Source: Actinernus sp. WN-2022
Taxonomy: Eukaryota > Cnidaria > Anthozoa > Actiniaria > Actinernidae
NCBI GenBank assembly: GCA_030867875.1
Contig: JAOWCC010001368.1
Coordinates: forward strand, 7,301,714 to 7,365,713
Reading direction: 5' to 3'
DNA length: 64,000 nucleotides
Below the pieces are notes generated by a model, which saw only the letters and a list, made by a program, of their open reading frames with translations, did no database searches and had not been told where the DNA came from. Position 1 is the first letter of the stretch. The number at the start of each line of letters is the position of its first letter. Position numbers and translations under genes: made by a program. Shown one piece after another: positions 23,110 through 34,027 of the stretch.

Positions 23110-23247
23110 TTCTCACATGGCGGCCATATTGAGTCCCAGCAGGATAGCAACCTTTGTTGTTGCCCGTCTAACCTCGTTCTCAAACTTCTCAGTGCGAGGC
23201 TGACCTTGCAAAACCTATTGTTTCTAGACAACATGGCCGCCAGGTGA
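23110..23247. repeat. Degenerate palindromic element
   Basis: Ends CATGGCGGCCAT and ACATGGCCGCCAGGTGAG, with GCCCGTCTAACCTCG against GCGAGGCTGACCTTGC, form an imperfect palindrome related to 8685-8838. Confidence 0.5.
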
Positions 23248-23552
23248 GTGTCATCCCCTTGAAGTATTTCTAAGGCAATAATGCTCAGTCTGTAATTTAA
23301 AAATAAAGGAAAGAGTAACTCTTTTATAAGATCTCACCATAATTTCTTTCGATTTGAGGGTCACCCTAATTAACTTCATGTTAGTTTGGTCTGGTACTCT
23401 ATATAAATCATTATTATTATTATAAAGAAAAGCCTTAAATTAAGTTTCATTTGTTGGAAGTGTTTTGAAATGAAAGACCTGTTGCTGTCAAAGTTAAATC
23501 GTATAATAATGGTTGTTAAGGGAGCTATACGCTTTGTTATTGATTCATATAT
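23248..23552. other. Intergenic, nothing recognised
   Basis: AT-rich, with an ATTATTATT run near 23411. Confidence 0.3.
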
Positions 23553-23945
23553 TTTATGGACGGTATGGATGGATGGACAGATAGGTAGATAGATATATAG
23601 ATAGATAAGTAAATGGATGGATGGATGGATAGATAAGTGGAAGGGATAGATAAGTAAATGGATGGATGGATAGATAAGTAGATAGATAGATAGATAGATA
23701 GATAAGTAAATGGATGGATGGATAGATAAGTAGATAGATATATAGATAGATAAGTAAATGGATGGATGGACAGATAAGTAGATAGATATATAGATAGATA
23801 AGTAAATGGATGGATGGATACATAAGTGGAGGGATAGATAGATAAGTAAATGGATGGATGGACAGATAAGTAGATAGATATATAGATAGATAAGTAAATG
23901 GATGGATGGATAGATAGATATTCTGTATTTATGGTTAGATAGATA
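23553..23945. repeat. GATA/GATG tetranucleotide microsatellite
   Basis: Interleaved (GATA)n, (GATG)n and AAGTAAATGGATGGATGGAT blocks over ~390 bp. The Tyr/Ser/Ile-rich frame on the minus strand is an artefact. Confidence 0.95.
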
Positions 23946-24220
23946 GATAAACGTAAATCAGTGACGTCTGTTCTGTTATACATTTCAAGGAGCGTTCTCC
24001 AATTAACTATTAGCCATTTGAGAAACGTAAAAAGAACTGGGACAGTGTGTAAATATAATCGAATTAACAATAAATTAAACAAATTAAAAATATGAATCCA
24101 CTACAGATAGATCACATCAAAATTAGTATCTTTAGCGAGTTTGAAAATGTTTGGATAAATAACAAATAAGAACTGCATGCAAGCTTTCAAAAATCACAAA
24201 AATGAATGAATTCAGTGCAT

Positions 24221-25107
24221 GTGGTTTGGTACCCTGGATACCAGAGGCTCGAAATCGTCGGGGCGAGCGAAGCGAGACCAGCTGAAAGGCTTGATTTCAG
24301 CACGAGTCGAGAAGCGACGAGCCTCTGGCCGCCCGAGTAGAGATTTTCGTTTCTTCCGGTACAGAATCTGTACCTCGTCCCTGATTGGTTGATCGAGTTG
24401 TGGCCATGGAAACTGAGGCATTCGGATCAAAGGAACATTTTGATTGGTTTTCATCTTGAGATCGTGTTACAAACCGGTTCACGAGTCTTGACAGATTATA
24501 CACAAACGTAATGTTTCACAGTGGTTAGCCTCGAAATAAACGAGTTGAAGTCTGTTCATGTTCTTGAAGCGGCGTGATGTCTTCTCAGTACGGCCTACTT
24601 GCTAAGGAAAATCGCTGATTTTCCAACTCATACCTGGTATTTGCTTCTTCCTTCACGTTCGATTATCCAAAACGAGCAATTGTACTGGGGGTTTCCCCTC
24701 TATATGCCGTGATTTACTCCCACATAACAGAGCTAGAACAACGAGGAATCAAAGCATGCTCATTGGGAGATCCAAACAACAAACCCGACGAAGTAAATCG
24801 AGGATAATTTTCCTTTATCTTCGCAAATCCCGACAACGGCATGTTTTATGTTTTGAATCACACACGACTTCACCACGTGAAAGTGACATGCAAATTAACC
24901 GCCGAGTCGAAACCAGTTTGACTGGGCTTGTAAACATAAAAGCGAGTCTATGGGCATGAGATTGAGGTTGGCTATTCGAGCGGCCAGAGGGGCTCAACGG
25001 TCGTCACGCAAAACAAAACTCCCTCGGGGAATCAAAACACTTTCGATCGCGGCACATTACAGTATCAGTCGTACCTGAGCCTCTCTGGAACCAGGGTAGT
25101 GGTTTGG
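24221..25107. mobile_element. 869-bp non-autonomous Mutator-like element with 9-bp target duplication
   Basis: The element is 24230-25098, flanked by direct GTGGTTTGG (24221-24229 and 25099-25107). The ends TACCCTGGATACCAGAGGCT and AGCCTCTCTGGAACCAGGGTA-type are inverted copies with a few changes, and match the 93-bp element at 4523-4615. The interior has GC-rich GAGCGAAGCGAG-type words and no frame of transposase size. The short frames on both strands show no recognisable domain. Confidence 0.85.
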
Positions 25108-25990
25108 GAGACGTCCTGAACTCAGTCTTATTTGCGTGGTTTTTGAAAGTTCACCGTCTGGTTAATATTGAACCAAATGTCTTCAAACTCAGTCAACACA
25201 CTAATTTCGATTTAATCTTTCTTGTGGTAGGATTTGTTTCTTAATTTGAAAAAATTGCATACTCGTTCCCAGTCCTTTTCTCGTTTACGAAATGGCTAAT
25301 AGCAGGAGCCCATTGGAGCGACCATTATCCGTGATCCAACGCACACCGCGGCAAAACATTACGCACATGCGTTTTGACAAGCCCAGGGCGCGCGTCCGCC
25401 CCAGTTTCCCGCCGAAACTAAAAGAAAACTCTGGCCATCACCCGTGTTTTTAGTTTTACGTACGTACGCGTACTTACGTGAAATGTTTCGCGAACAAAAA
25501 GAAAACTACTTAAAAGCTAAGCCTAAGAGTTTTCTTAATTTGTAATTCACTGCGAGTTTACAAAATTATAAAATTATTTACTAAAAAAGTTTAAGACTTC
25601 GGAAACTTGTATTTGTACTCCAGAGCCTTCGTTCTTTCGGCCAGCGGAGTACAACATTTTGCCGCGGTGTGGTCCAGCGTATGCCCAGATTGAGCTAATT
25701 TTCATGATTGTATTTCCCGTGAACTGCCTTCTGTCTCCGCTGCGGTTCTTCAGTCAGTTGCGGCTTTGGGCAAGTGATTTACTAACACTGCATTGTCCTG
25801 GCTATGGTTTGACTGGATTCTCAATGTGAGGCCGAGGGAACGAGACTCCTGCGCGCGATATCTGTTCTAAATCAAAGCTCAATCCTGTCATACGCTGACT
25901 CACCAACACGATCTCGAAGTTAAAGTAATGACTATCATTACTTCTCAAATCGCTATGAAGTAATGATAACAAGACGCCCGTTGGGCATTA
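25108..25990. other. Gene-free; one inverted-repeat pair
   Basis: CACACCGCGGCAAAACATTA near 25342 and its complement near 25650-25673 (CATTTTGCCGCGGTGTG) bound a ~330-bp fold-back-like segment. TCATTACTTC near 25934 and GAAGTAATGA near 25956 form a short hairpin. No gene. Confidence 0.45.
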
Positions 25991-28900
25991 TACTCGGGCT
26001 TTCAGTTAGGGAGGAGGCAAAAAATTTTAAAACAATTCATGTAAAGAAATGATGACTTTGTGAAAACATTAAAAATGGCATTTGAAATTAGTTTCTAGCA
26101 TTAAATGCATGTGTTACCAAACTTTAAGACAGGAAATCGTCAATACAATGTTCTAATAATTTTTGTACAGCAGAGAATTGTGTTATTAAACATGTAGTAG
26201 AAATAGAAAAATGGTGCCATATTTGAAGAATTATTCTTAATGTCAAAAGAGCATAACGAATAAATACAACCTTAACTTGGGCCACTTTTAATTAATACAT
26301 GGAGTTCTAGCATATTTTTGTGTCATACATGGTTTGTGCTAGGGGAGCAGGATAATTGTTTCACTACTCATGCTTGTGATAATTTAAATGGCAATCACAT
26401 ATGGGAGCTTAGAACTAATTACAAAGTTTTACTGATAATTAAATTGAGGCTTCATGAGAGTTGTCACTGAAGCGTCACTGGTCAGAAATTAGCATGGGGA
26501 GGAGGTTGAGATTTTTTTGAATCCCCAAAAATGGAGGGTCATAAATCATGGGAACTGAAAAAAGGGGTGATAATAGGGGAGAAAGGGTCAAAATATTTCA
26601 TACTCATTGTCCAGGGAGGGTTATTTTTTTATTTCATTCTCTACCCACACTCCCCCCCCCCTCCCCCCCTTGCATCTCCCCTGCAAATGTTTGACTAGTC
26701 CCTAATATTTTTAGCCTGGCTTTGAGAGAAGAAGAATTTACTTTAGATTCTTTTTACAAGAGTTACGTACATAAATTCTTTTGAAGAAGAATTGTGATTC
26801 TTTGTCTCCAGAGAAGCCATATAATAAGAATATTATATTATATAGTCATGTCAAAAGAATCCTATTTTACACGGTGCCTGTGATGCAAACTTCCATGGAA
26901 AGCAGAAAGCAAATTGCAGCCATGTTTGTAACATTAACAGTAGCTACATGTGTTTGAGAAAATATACATGTGGCAACACAAGACCAGTGATAAATAGTGA
27001 ACACGAATGATTAATTGAATGCAGTTTATACACATCTGAATAGCTGTAGCTAGCTATAGGGTTGATTGTGTTCTACACTAACTCCAACTATAATTGCTTT
27101 ACACTGTATACTACACTGCAAAATGTGCTGCGAATGATCAAATGAATGATAACCACATGAAACACACATGGGTATAAAACTGTAATTATCTTTGTGTAAC
27201 ATATTAAATCATCGGATACGATGCTTATGTGGCTATATCTACATGTCCCAGATACATCCCCTTTTATATTACATATAAGTCAATACATTCAAAATTAGTT
27301 AAAAACAAGCATTTTTGATCAGGATTATTTACACTGTCCACATCATTGCAGCAATCTTTCAGCCTTTTGTGTTACCACAGGAAGCCCAGTCCTTTCTCTT
27401 ATAAAAATATGTTGAACGCACTTTGATAATCTATGATTACTTCTAGTTTAACTCCTGTCATAGCTTTGTATACAGTATCGAAGCACTTTTCGATCATGCC
27501 AGAGTGCGAGTTCTGCACACATGTATGCTTGTCTTCTATAATTTTCTAGGGATTGAAAACAAATTTTCTAGCCAGTATTTCAGAAAAAAATTGATAGGGA
27601 CATTTTTTTCAAATCCGAAAGTTTTAGGCTAACTTACTCTCCCGAACAGCTTTTTAACCAAAAACTTTGTTGGGTGCCCTAATGGTTTGTGCTAGGGGAG
27701 CAGGATAATTGATTCACTACTCATGCTTGTGATAATTTACATGATTGCTATCACATGGGTGTACTAGATGGCAAACAAATCTTAATTCATATATTTAAAG
27801 GCACTTGTATGAGATCGGTAGTGTTGTTAACAAAACCTGTTTTGTAAATGCTATTTTCCACCTTCCAATTCTCAACCCCCAGAGGTGGTCACGGTCCCTT
27901 ACGGGAGCTTCTAATTACAAAGTTTTACTGATAATTAAATTGGGGTTTCATGAGGGTTGTCGCTGAAGGGACTGGTCAGACATTAGCAGGGGGGAGGGGG
28001 TTGAGATGGAGGGTAAAATTGTTTTGAATCCCACAAAATGGAGGGTCATAAATCATGGGGAACTGAAAAAGGGATGGTTATAGGGGAGAAACGGTCAAAA
28101 TATTTCATACTCATTGTCCAGGGAGGGTTATATATTTTTTGATTTCCTTATCGACACCCCCCCCCCCCCCCCCCCTGCATCTCCCCTGCTAATTTTTACT
28201 AGTCCCTAATGTTTAATAAAATATTGTGTGCGTTGTGCATGTACACCACTTGCAATTGGAAAATAACTATTTAAAGAGGGTAACACTATTAAACTAGTAT
28301 ACACAGAGAAATGTGTGGCCTCCTACCCTGCGAGCCTTTCCTCCGATCCGTAGCACTTAACCTCTCGAGACCTGTATTCTGATTGCACCCATAATACTAT
28401 ACTTCTATGGTTTTTGTACTGCACTTTCTAAAGGTTAGGGTGTTTTCTATTGTTGGGTAGGCCAATACTATCGCTCGTTTCGAGAAGTTCCACCCAACCT
28501 CTTTCCTGCCGCCGAGAGAAATCTCTGCCCACGTATTTATAATCTAGCACCTCTGTACATTACTGAGATGTTCTCATTACGTGTACTAGATAACTATAAT
28601 CTTAGAGGTCACTTGAAGCTTAAACTTCCTACAATAACTTCATCTTACAGGCAGCACTCCTTTACCTATACAGCTTCTAAATTATGGAATAATCTACCAG
28701 ATAGTGTCAGAAGAATAGAATCTCTACCAGTCTTTAAAAGTAAACTTCAAAGTATGCCCATTTCGTCTTCACTTAACTGCAACTGTCACATATGTAAATA
28801 GCATTATCCAATATCACATATACATATATATATATTAAGTCTTAATTTAGAGTATTTATTGCTATTATCATTATATTAACTAAAACCTTATCTGTAGTAT

Positions 28901-29340
28901 GATCATTATTAGTATTATAGCATTGTAACTTATTCCACTCATGTATGTCTTTTTATGCTTTTACTGCAACCATCATTTGTATACAGTTTAATCTTGTAAT
29001 ATTGCACGCTCACGTTTAAAAGAGCCTCTGTGCTCAACCTGTGATACGTGGTTAAATAAATTACTACTACTACTAAACGATTTCCATTGTCCGAGAAAAA
29101 CGAGACGGTACACCTTGTAGATTTCAGATTGTCGATTTCAGATTGTCGATTTCAGATTGTCCATTTCCTATTGTTAACAGCAAGAGTCAAGGCGAAGTAG
29201 AGAAAATAAAATAAATTTCCTTCTTCGGGGATATAAATCAAAGCTTTCTTTAGGATAAATTAAGGTAGATTTATTGAACGGTAATTTCAAGGTCTTCTGT
29301 GCAGTTCAGCAAAATAATAATAAGAAAAGCCGGAGTTTCA
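25991..29340 (+). repeat. Large dispersed repeat, copy 1 (copy 2 about 53880-57070)
   Basis: Blocks of this segment match 53.9-57.1 kb in the same order and orientation: 26740-27010 with 54000-54265 (through CAGAGAAGCCATATAATAA), 28165-28310 with 56588-56710, 28436-28505 with 56710-56770, and 29074-29340 with 56803-57065. Inside copy 1 a ~370-bp unit is also directly repeated (26330-26700 and 27680-28210, starting GGTTTGTGCTAGGGGAGCAG). It may be a large non-autonomous transposon or a segmental duplication. No intact gene seen. Confidence 0.6.
28506..29073 (+). pseudogene. 5'-truncated non-LTR retrotransposon 3' end
   Basis: A frame at 28568-28801 encodes the last part of a reverse transcriptase protein (SFTYTASKLWNNLPDSVRR, then ESLPVFKSKL, then a Cys/His end HICK). 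It is followed by ~270 bp of 3' UTR and a tail AAATAAATTACTACTACTAC. The block is absent at the matching position of copy 2 near 56780, so it is an insertion with a natural empty site. This is an independent fragment from that at 17640. Confidence 0.75.
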
Positions 29341-30153
29341 AGCCCGTTCGATCGTAGCCTGCGTAGCGGCTCAAAGGGGAAGGGAGAGGGAAAAAAGGGG
29401 CAAACTGCGTGACGACATAAATATAAACGGCTTCCACTCGATTTTTCTATCACTGAGATGCCGACGCTGGCCTAGAACAACAGGAATCGGGTCATTTACT
29501 GCTATATTTGATGCCATTACTTTTAACAGAAACGATCGAATATTAAATAACAACAATTAATGCAAACTGGTAAGTTTTGTTGTTTTACTTACATTTCGGT
29601 ACAAATATTTCACAACGTCAGGCCACATGCGATCAGGAGCGCCACCTATAATCCCTAATCCTTTCGTAAAATGTGAGAATTTCCATCCAAAGTCCTTCTA
29701 GAAACTCAACATCTTGGCTCTTGCCACCGAAATCCATCGAAGAAACACTCTTGACTCTTGTGTGTTCGTCGGCTCCGACAAGGGCACCAGTTGCAATATC
29801 CTGAGCCTGTTGGAAGGCTTTCCCACGAATGAATTTAAATATTTCCCACGAATGAAGTTAAATAAAACATTAAGCTGTTTATATTTGAGAGAAGTGAGAG
29901 CGGCGACCTCTACCATCTGAAAATCAGGCTACCGAATCCCGTTTGCCGCGATCTTGTACTGTGTTAAGTTAAGTATCCCGAGCGATATCGAATCTGATTG
30001 GTTCATCCTGTCACGTGTTGAGTCAACGCGTGCAGTGTGATTGGTTGACCGCGCGAAAGCTCGACACAGAAAATAATAATATTAAACACTTGCGAAACTT
30101 GACTCGGGCCCAGCCTACGCTGGCCCGAGTAAAACTTCCACCCGAACCAAGAG
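29341..30153. other. Intergenic, no supported gene
   Basis: A 68-codon frame at 29714-29920 and its antisense have no recognised features. A MITE end CCATCTGAAAATCAGGCT lies near 29910. 30080-30135 is an inverted ACTCGGGC-family copy. Confidence 0.35.
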
Positions 30154-30649
30154 GTTGGAAGCCAACCTCGTTCCCAGGGGTCTTTACGTGCCTAATCAAA
30201 GATGGCGTCGAAAGTACCCCTGGTACAGGCTGGTCATGTGACCCAAAAATATGCCCAATATGTGGGCATATTTTGAAGCACATCCGCCATCTTGGATTCA
30301 TCATCGCTGAAGAACGGTTAGCAGTTGAAGTGTGATCCCAATGAATTCCAACCGTACATTATTCTACTTGTACCCAGTTGCGAAGTGAGTATTAAAAAAG
30401 GCAAAAACGCTAAGTTCTGATGAATTTCTATCTGTTTTCAACGAATTTTGAACGCGCAATGCGAAAGACGACATCACCAGTTCATTTTTCAAATCAAAAA
30501 TGCACGCGCTATTCGAAATTCTCCAATCAGCGCGCGCAAAATGTCTAGCCAATCAGTGGCCGAATCCCACCAGCCTATACCAGGGGTACTTTCGACGCCA
30601 TCTTTGATTAGGCGCGTAAAGACCCCTGGGAACGAGGTTGGTTGGAAGC
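30154..30649. mobile_element. 478-bp MITE with 9-bp target duplication
   Basis: The element is 30163-30640. Inverted ends of about 70 bp start CAACCTCGTTCCCAGGGG and run through ATCAAAGATGGCG and AAGTACCCCTGG. Direct GTTGGAAGC lies on both sides (30154-30162 and 30641-30649). The 9-bp duplication suggests Mutator-like mobilisation, but the termini differ from the TACCCTGG family. Confidence 0.85.
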
Positions 30650-31091
30650 AAGACAATGGAGAGGAAGTCTGGGAACTAGGAGGATGGGAATGCCACCGGC
30701 ATTTCCGAGCGGATATGAATGTAATTTCTGAGGGTTCTGACGGTTGAGCGACACAGGAGCGATATGGTCATAAATTGATATTCTGCCGGCACGGTAGAGA
30801 GGTTTGGATACGACACATTAGCATTATGGGTAATGCTTCTTGGCATATATAATGCTTCGAGCGGGAAAGATTCATTCTAGGCCAGTCAGCTCCTAGTCTC
30901 CTTCGCAGCCGTTATGGACTCTGTCACGCAAAGCTCCGAGCACCATTAACGGCTGCTCACATTCGAACCACATGCCTTTCCCATTGTTCTATCAACCTCT
31001 GATTTTTTTTGCCTAAGCCAATCAGAAAACAGCAGATTGTAAACAAGGCCTTTTGCCGCGAAATGTGTTCTCAAAGGCAGCTGAGTTCCGA

Positions 31092-31241
31092 ATGGAGGAA
31101 ACACCTAAGAAGTTCGTAGAATTCGACAGCAAATGTTTCGTATGTTCTGCTGAAGTCGCAAAAAAAGACAAAATCTACATCTTTGGAAAGTCCGCCATTA
31201 ATTTTTCCAAAATTATCCGTTCGTCGTTGAATGTAGACGTA
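31092..31241 (+). pseudogene. ZAD-like zinc-finger protein, 5' part (interrupted)
   Basis: ATG 31092 opens 50 codons containing a CxxC pair (SKCFVCSAEV). The frame is cut by the element starting at 31243. After the element and its TAA duplication, the frame resumes at 52194 with a second CxxC (LFVCKSCYKL). Two spaced CxxC pairs with an intervening helical stretch resemble the zinc-finger-associated domain found at the N-terminus of some DNA-binding proteins. The gene belongs to the outer element and cannot be expressed whole here. Confidence 0.6.
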
Positions 31242-32457
31242 ATGCATCAGTCAATTCCAGCAATGCCCATCCCCTCCCCGGGACAACCCCCGGGCATTAG
31301 TCATTTTCGTAATTTTTTCCCAAATTCCCCACGGTGGGGACAAGCAAGGTGTTCAAATGCCCCACAGTGGAGCCAAAGAAGTAAGGAAAATGCCCCACCC
31401 CCGGGGCACATCCATAACGATATACTGCCCAAGTTTAATTCCATGCAAATGCACAAGGCGCAGAGAAGTGCTACTTCTCTATCTATTCATTGATAGTTTC
31501 CGTTACGGTTCAGTGATTATGCTATTGAGCTGCCTGGAACAAAATGGTATTAATTTACATAGTTTATATTTCATTCCTATAAATAATCATTCGCACCGCG
31601 GTTAACGTTATACAAAAAGCGCTTATTAAAACCCCATGACAGACTTTTATAATAATAGTGTGACTTCTGTTCGTCCGGTGGACAGCAGCAAACAGTGTAT
31701 ATTTGTAAACAAACTACTTGATATCGTTTCCAACTCGGACCAGCAGAGCTTGTAACTATTGGGCCCCGAGTGCCTCCTGAATTAACATATTAGCGTAGCG
31801 TAGAGTTAAGAATACAGGATTGCAGATCAGTGTTAGATGGGCGGTGAACGTACGAGAACTGCTATTTTCTAGCTATATTGTAAAAATTAAACATCCATAG
31901 GTTTCCCGGCTTTTTCGTGTCCTAGCGTATACAAATAACGTGGACAAGACGGTATAAACTGCAGGTTTCTAGGTTTAGAGAAATAGATAGAATCCACAGG
32001 CAGCTGGAATAATTACAACAACTCAGATTTATTGGTTTCTTTTACTTGATACAGTATGACGTCGTTACCACGAGACTTGCAGTCTCTTTCCCAGAAATTT
32101 TTTCGGCAGTGTCAAATGCCCCACCATATGCCCCGTGGTAGAATAATGCCCGACTCCCGGGCCGAGCAAATTTTTTTTTTGGGCCCCAGTTCAGATCAAT
32201 GAGCAACTTTACCATGAGGCCTTGCGCGCCCAATCCAAGATTGCGGACAAAGATGGCGGACAAATTGTTCTCGGGGTGGTGCTAGTAAAATGTTGACAAC
32301 TATGATGACGTAATTGAAGAAATACGTCATATTGCCATAATAAAGGGAGGAGTGGGTCAGTAAGAAATAATACGCAGTGGGTGGCTGGCGGGAACATGAT
32401 TACGAATTTGCACGGATCGGTGGGATTTTTAGTATTCTTACTAAACTGGATTTCTAA

Positions 32458-32792
32458 ATGGAGCCGAATAAGGGTTTGAAAAATCTCGGAAACTCTTGTT
32501 TCCTGAACAGTGCAATTTTGTTCGGGTTGCGATACCTAGTTTGACACATTTTGTGCGTTTTTCCGGGGCTTTCTCGATATATCAACGTCCTGAAATTCAG
32601 GACAATGACAACTCTATTGTTTTCGTTCGTTCTTTGTATTTCAGGGTATTGTTTTGCTGTAGTTCATTGTATTCTGGGGTTAGGGTTCTTTGTATTTCAG
32701 GGTATTGCTTTGCTGTAGTTCATTGTCGTTGATATATCGAGAAAGACCCGATTTTTTCCGGACATCAACCGAAAAGCTGCAAGTTGAAAGGT
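32458..32792 (+). pseudogene. Ubiquitin-specific-protease-like first exon, broken
   Basis: ATG 32458 opens MEPNKGLKNLGNSCFLNSAI, which contains the catalytic Cys box of C19 ubiquitin peptidases (usual pattern GLxNLGNxCFxNS). The frame stops at 32542. The next residues of the family pattern appear in another frame just after (a frameshift near 32530), and a small inverted-repeat element (about 32567-32750) then interrupts the sequence. A plausible donor (GGTGAG) follows at 32792. The same start region is present in antisense in the right arm (ATG at 51759 on the minus strand), also damaged. His and Asp boxes are not seen, so this is a relic. Confidence 0.55.
32567..32750. mobile_element. Small inverted-repeat insertion
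   Basis: Ends CTTTCTCGATATATCAACG and CGTTGATATATCGAGAAAG are perfect inverted copies. The centre contains a duplicated GTATTTCAGGGTATTG-type segment. Confidence 0.75.
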
Positions 32793-32832
32793 GAGAATTT
32801 TAAGTTTCCTTATTAAAAATTATTAGACCTTG

Positions 32833-33161
32833 AGTAGTATAGTCGGCGTCAGATAAATACCACTTTTTCTTGCACAACAAAACTCAAACTAGCGACCACT
32901 AAAATCGAAAATATTCTTGCACAAGGGGCGTCATAAAGCGAATTCAGAAATCCACTTCATGACGCCCCTTGTGCAAGAATATTTTCGATTTTAGTGGTCA
33001 CTAGTTTGAGGTTTCTTGCACAAGAAAAAGTTGTATTTATCTGACGCCGACTATACTACTAGGGGTAACTAAGGGTCATTCAAAGTGTCACTAGACATTC
33101 TTGTACATAAAATCCAACTTGATAATCCTATTAGAGATATGATTACATATAGTTATATCGA
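32833..33161 (+). repeat. Left terminal inverted repeat of the Polinton (329 bp)
   Basis: Matches the complement of 48408-48736 with only about five differences. Its outer 228 bp (32833-33060) is itself an imperfect palindrome whose outermost 28 bp are perfectly self-complementary, so each end can fold back on itself. The inner ~100 bp is non-palindromic and ends in the CATATAGTTATATCG motif. Confidence 0.95.
33146..33160 (+). promoter_or_regulatory. ATAGTTATA motif upstream of the F-box/ankyrin gene
   Basis: CATATAGTTATATCG lies 13 bp before the ATG at 33173 and inside the terminal repeat. The same core is found before PolB, the capsid gene and the minor capsid gene. It probably acts as a TATA-like core promoter element. 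Confidence 0.55.
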
Positions 33162-33172
33162 TCTCTTCCACT

Positions 33173-33850
33173 ATGGATTATATATCGTGCCTCCCTCTAG
33201 AAATTCTGACTAAGATCGTAGAGCATGCAGAGCCTTGGTCATTCGCAAGCCTCTCAAGGACATCAAAACGCCTAAACGATGCCGCATCTCTTGCGCGCTA
33301 CAAAAACGTAGACCAAGTGTTCCGTAAACTAGCACTATGCTTTGGTTTGAGGTCTACTCATAGTGACGACGATCGAGACGAATTGGCTCGAACTTTCGGT
33401 ATTTCCGCAAGCCCCATCGACGATAGCTTTTCTCTTCTCTACGCCAGCGAATATGGTGATCTTAATGCTGTTAAGTGGCTCATCAAGCACTTACGTTTCG
33501 ATATGATGGACAGACACGCCAATCACGTTCTACGCGCTGCCCTTGAGTATGGTCATCTTGGTATCGCTAAGTGGCTCATTAAGCACTTCCAGTTCACCAA
33601 AGAGGATAAGGCCGTCAGTTTTGCTATATTAGGTGCCAGTAGGAATGGTCATCTTAATAACGTTAAGTGGCTCATGCGACGTTTTCAGATAACCCTAGAG
33701 TATGAATGCATTGATCTTGCTATAGAATACGCCTGTAACAATGGTCATCTTGATATCGCTAAATGGTTCGTTAAGTGGCAGTACTCCCAGCTCACAGAGG
33801 ACGAAAGGGTTGTACTACGCAACTACATGGATGCTCATTCTGCCACGTAG
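33173..33850 (+). CDS. F-box / ankyrin-like repeat protein
   Basis: 225 aa, first gene inside the left terminal repeat. Residues 4-38 (CLPLEILTKIVEHAEPWSFA, then LSRTSKRLND) match the F-box pattern that binds SKP1. Residues ~85-215 contain four degenerate ankyrin-like units, each with a GHLxxxKWL-type core (YGHLGIAKWLIKHFQ, NGHLNNVKWLMRRFQ, NGHLDIAKWFVKW), the divergent form common in giant viruses. F-box plus ankyrin suggests a substrate adaptor for a host SCF ubiquitin ligase, as in poxviruses, though there the F-box is usually C-terminal. Function is inferred. A different or cellular origin is possible. The start is the first ATG, just after the promoter motif. Confidence 0.75.
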   Translation: MDYISCLPLEILTKIVEHAEPWSFASLSRTSKRLNDAASLARYKNVDQVFRKLALCFGLRSTHSDDDRDELARTFGISASPIDDSFSLLYASEYGDLNAVKWLIKHLRFDMMDRHANHVLRAALEYGHLGIAKWLIKHFQFTKEDKAVSFAILGASRNGHLNNVKWLMRRFQITLEYECIDLAIEYACNNGHLDIAKWFVKWQYSQLTEDERVVLRNYMDAHSAT

Positions 33851-34027
33851 GAAGCCAAAGTGTCACTAGACATTCGCGCACCTAAAAAATCCAAACTTGA
33901 AGTATATGTTAAAGGAATGATTACTATACTGTATATTGCCACCGAATGGTATTAGTATATATTCTTTATTCCACGATATTAGCATTCGTTGTAATCTTAG
34001 TACGCATTAACACCATACAGATCAAAC

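Noticed and set aside
23537..24082. Minus-strand 181-codon frame rich in Tyr, Ile, Ser, Pro and His
   Set aside because: It is the translation of the GATA/GATG microsatellite, not a protein.
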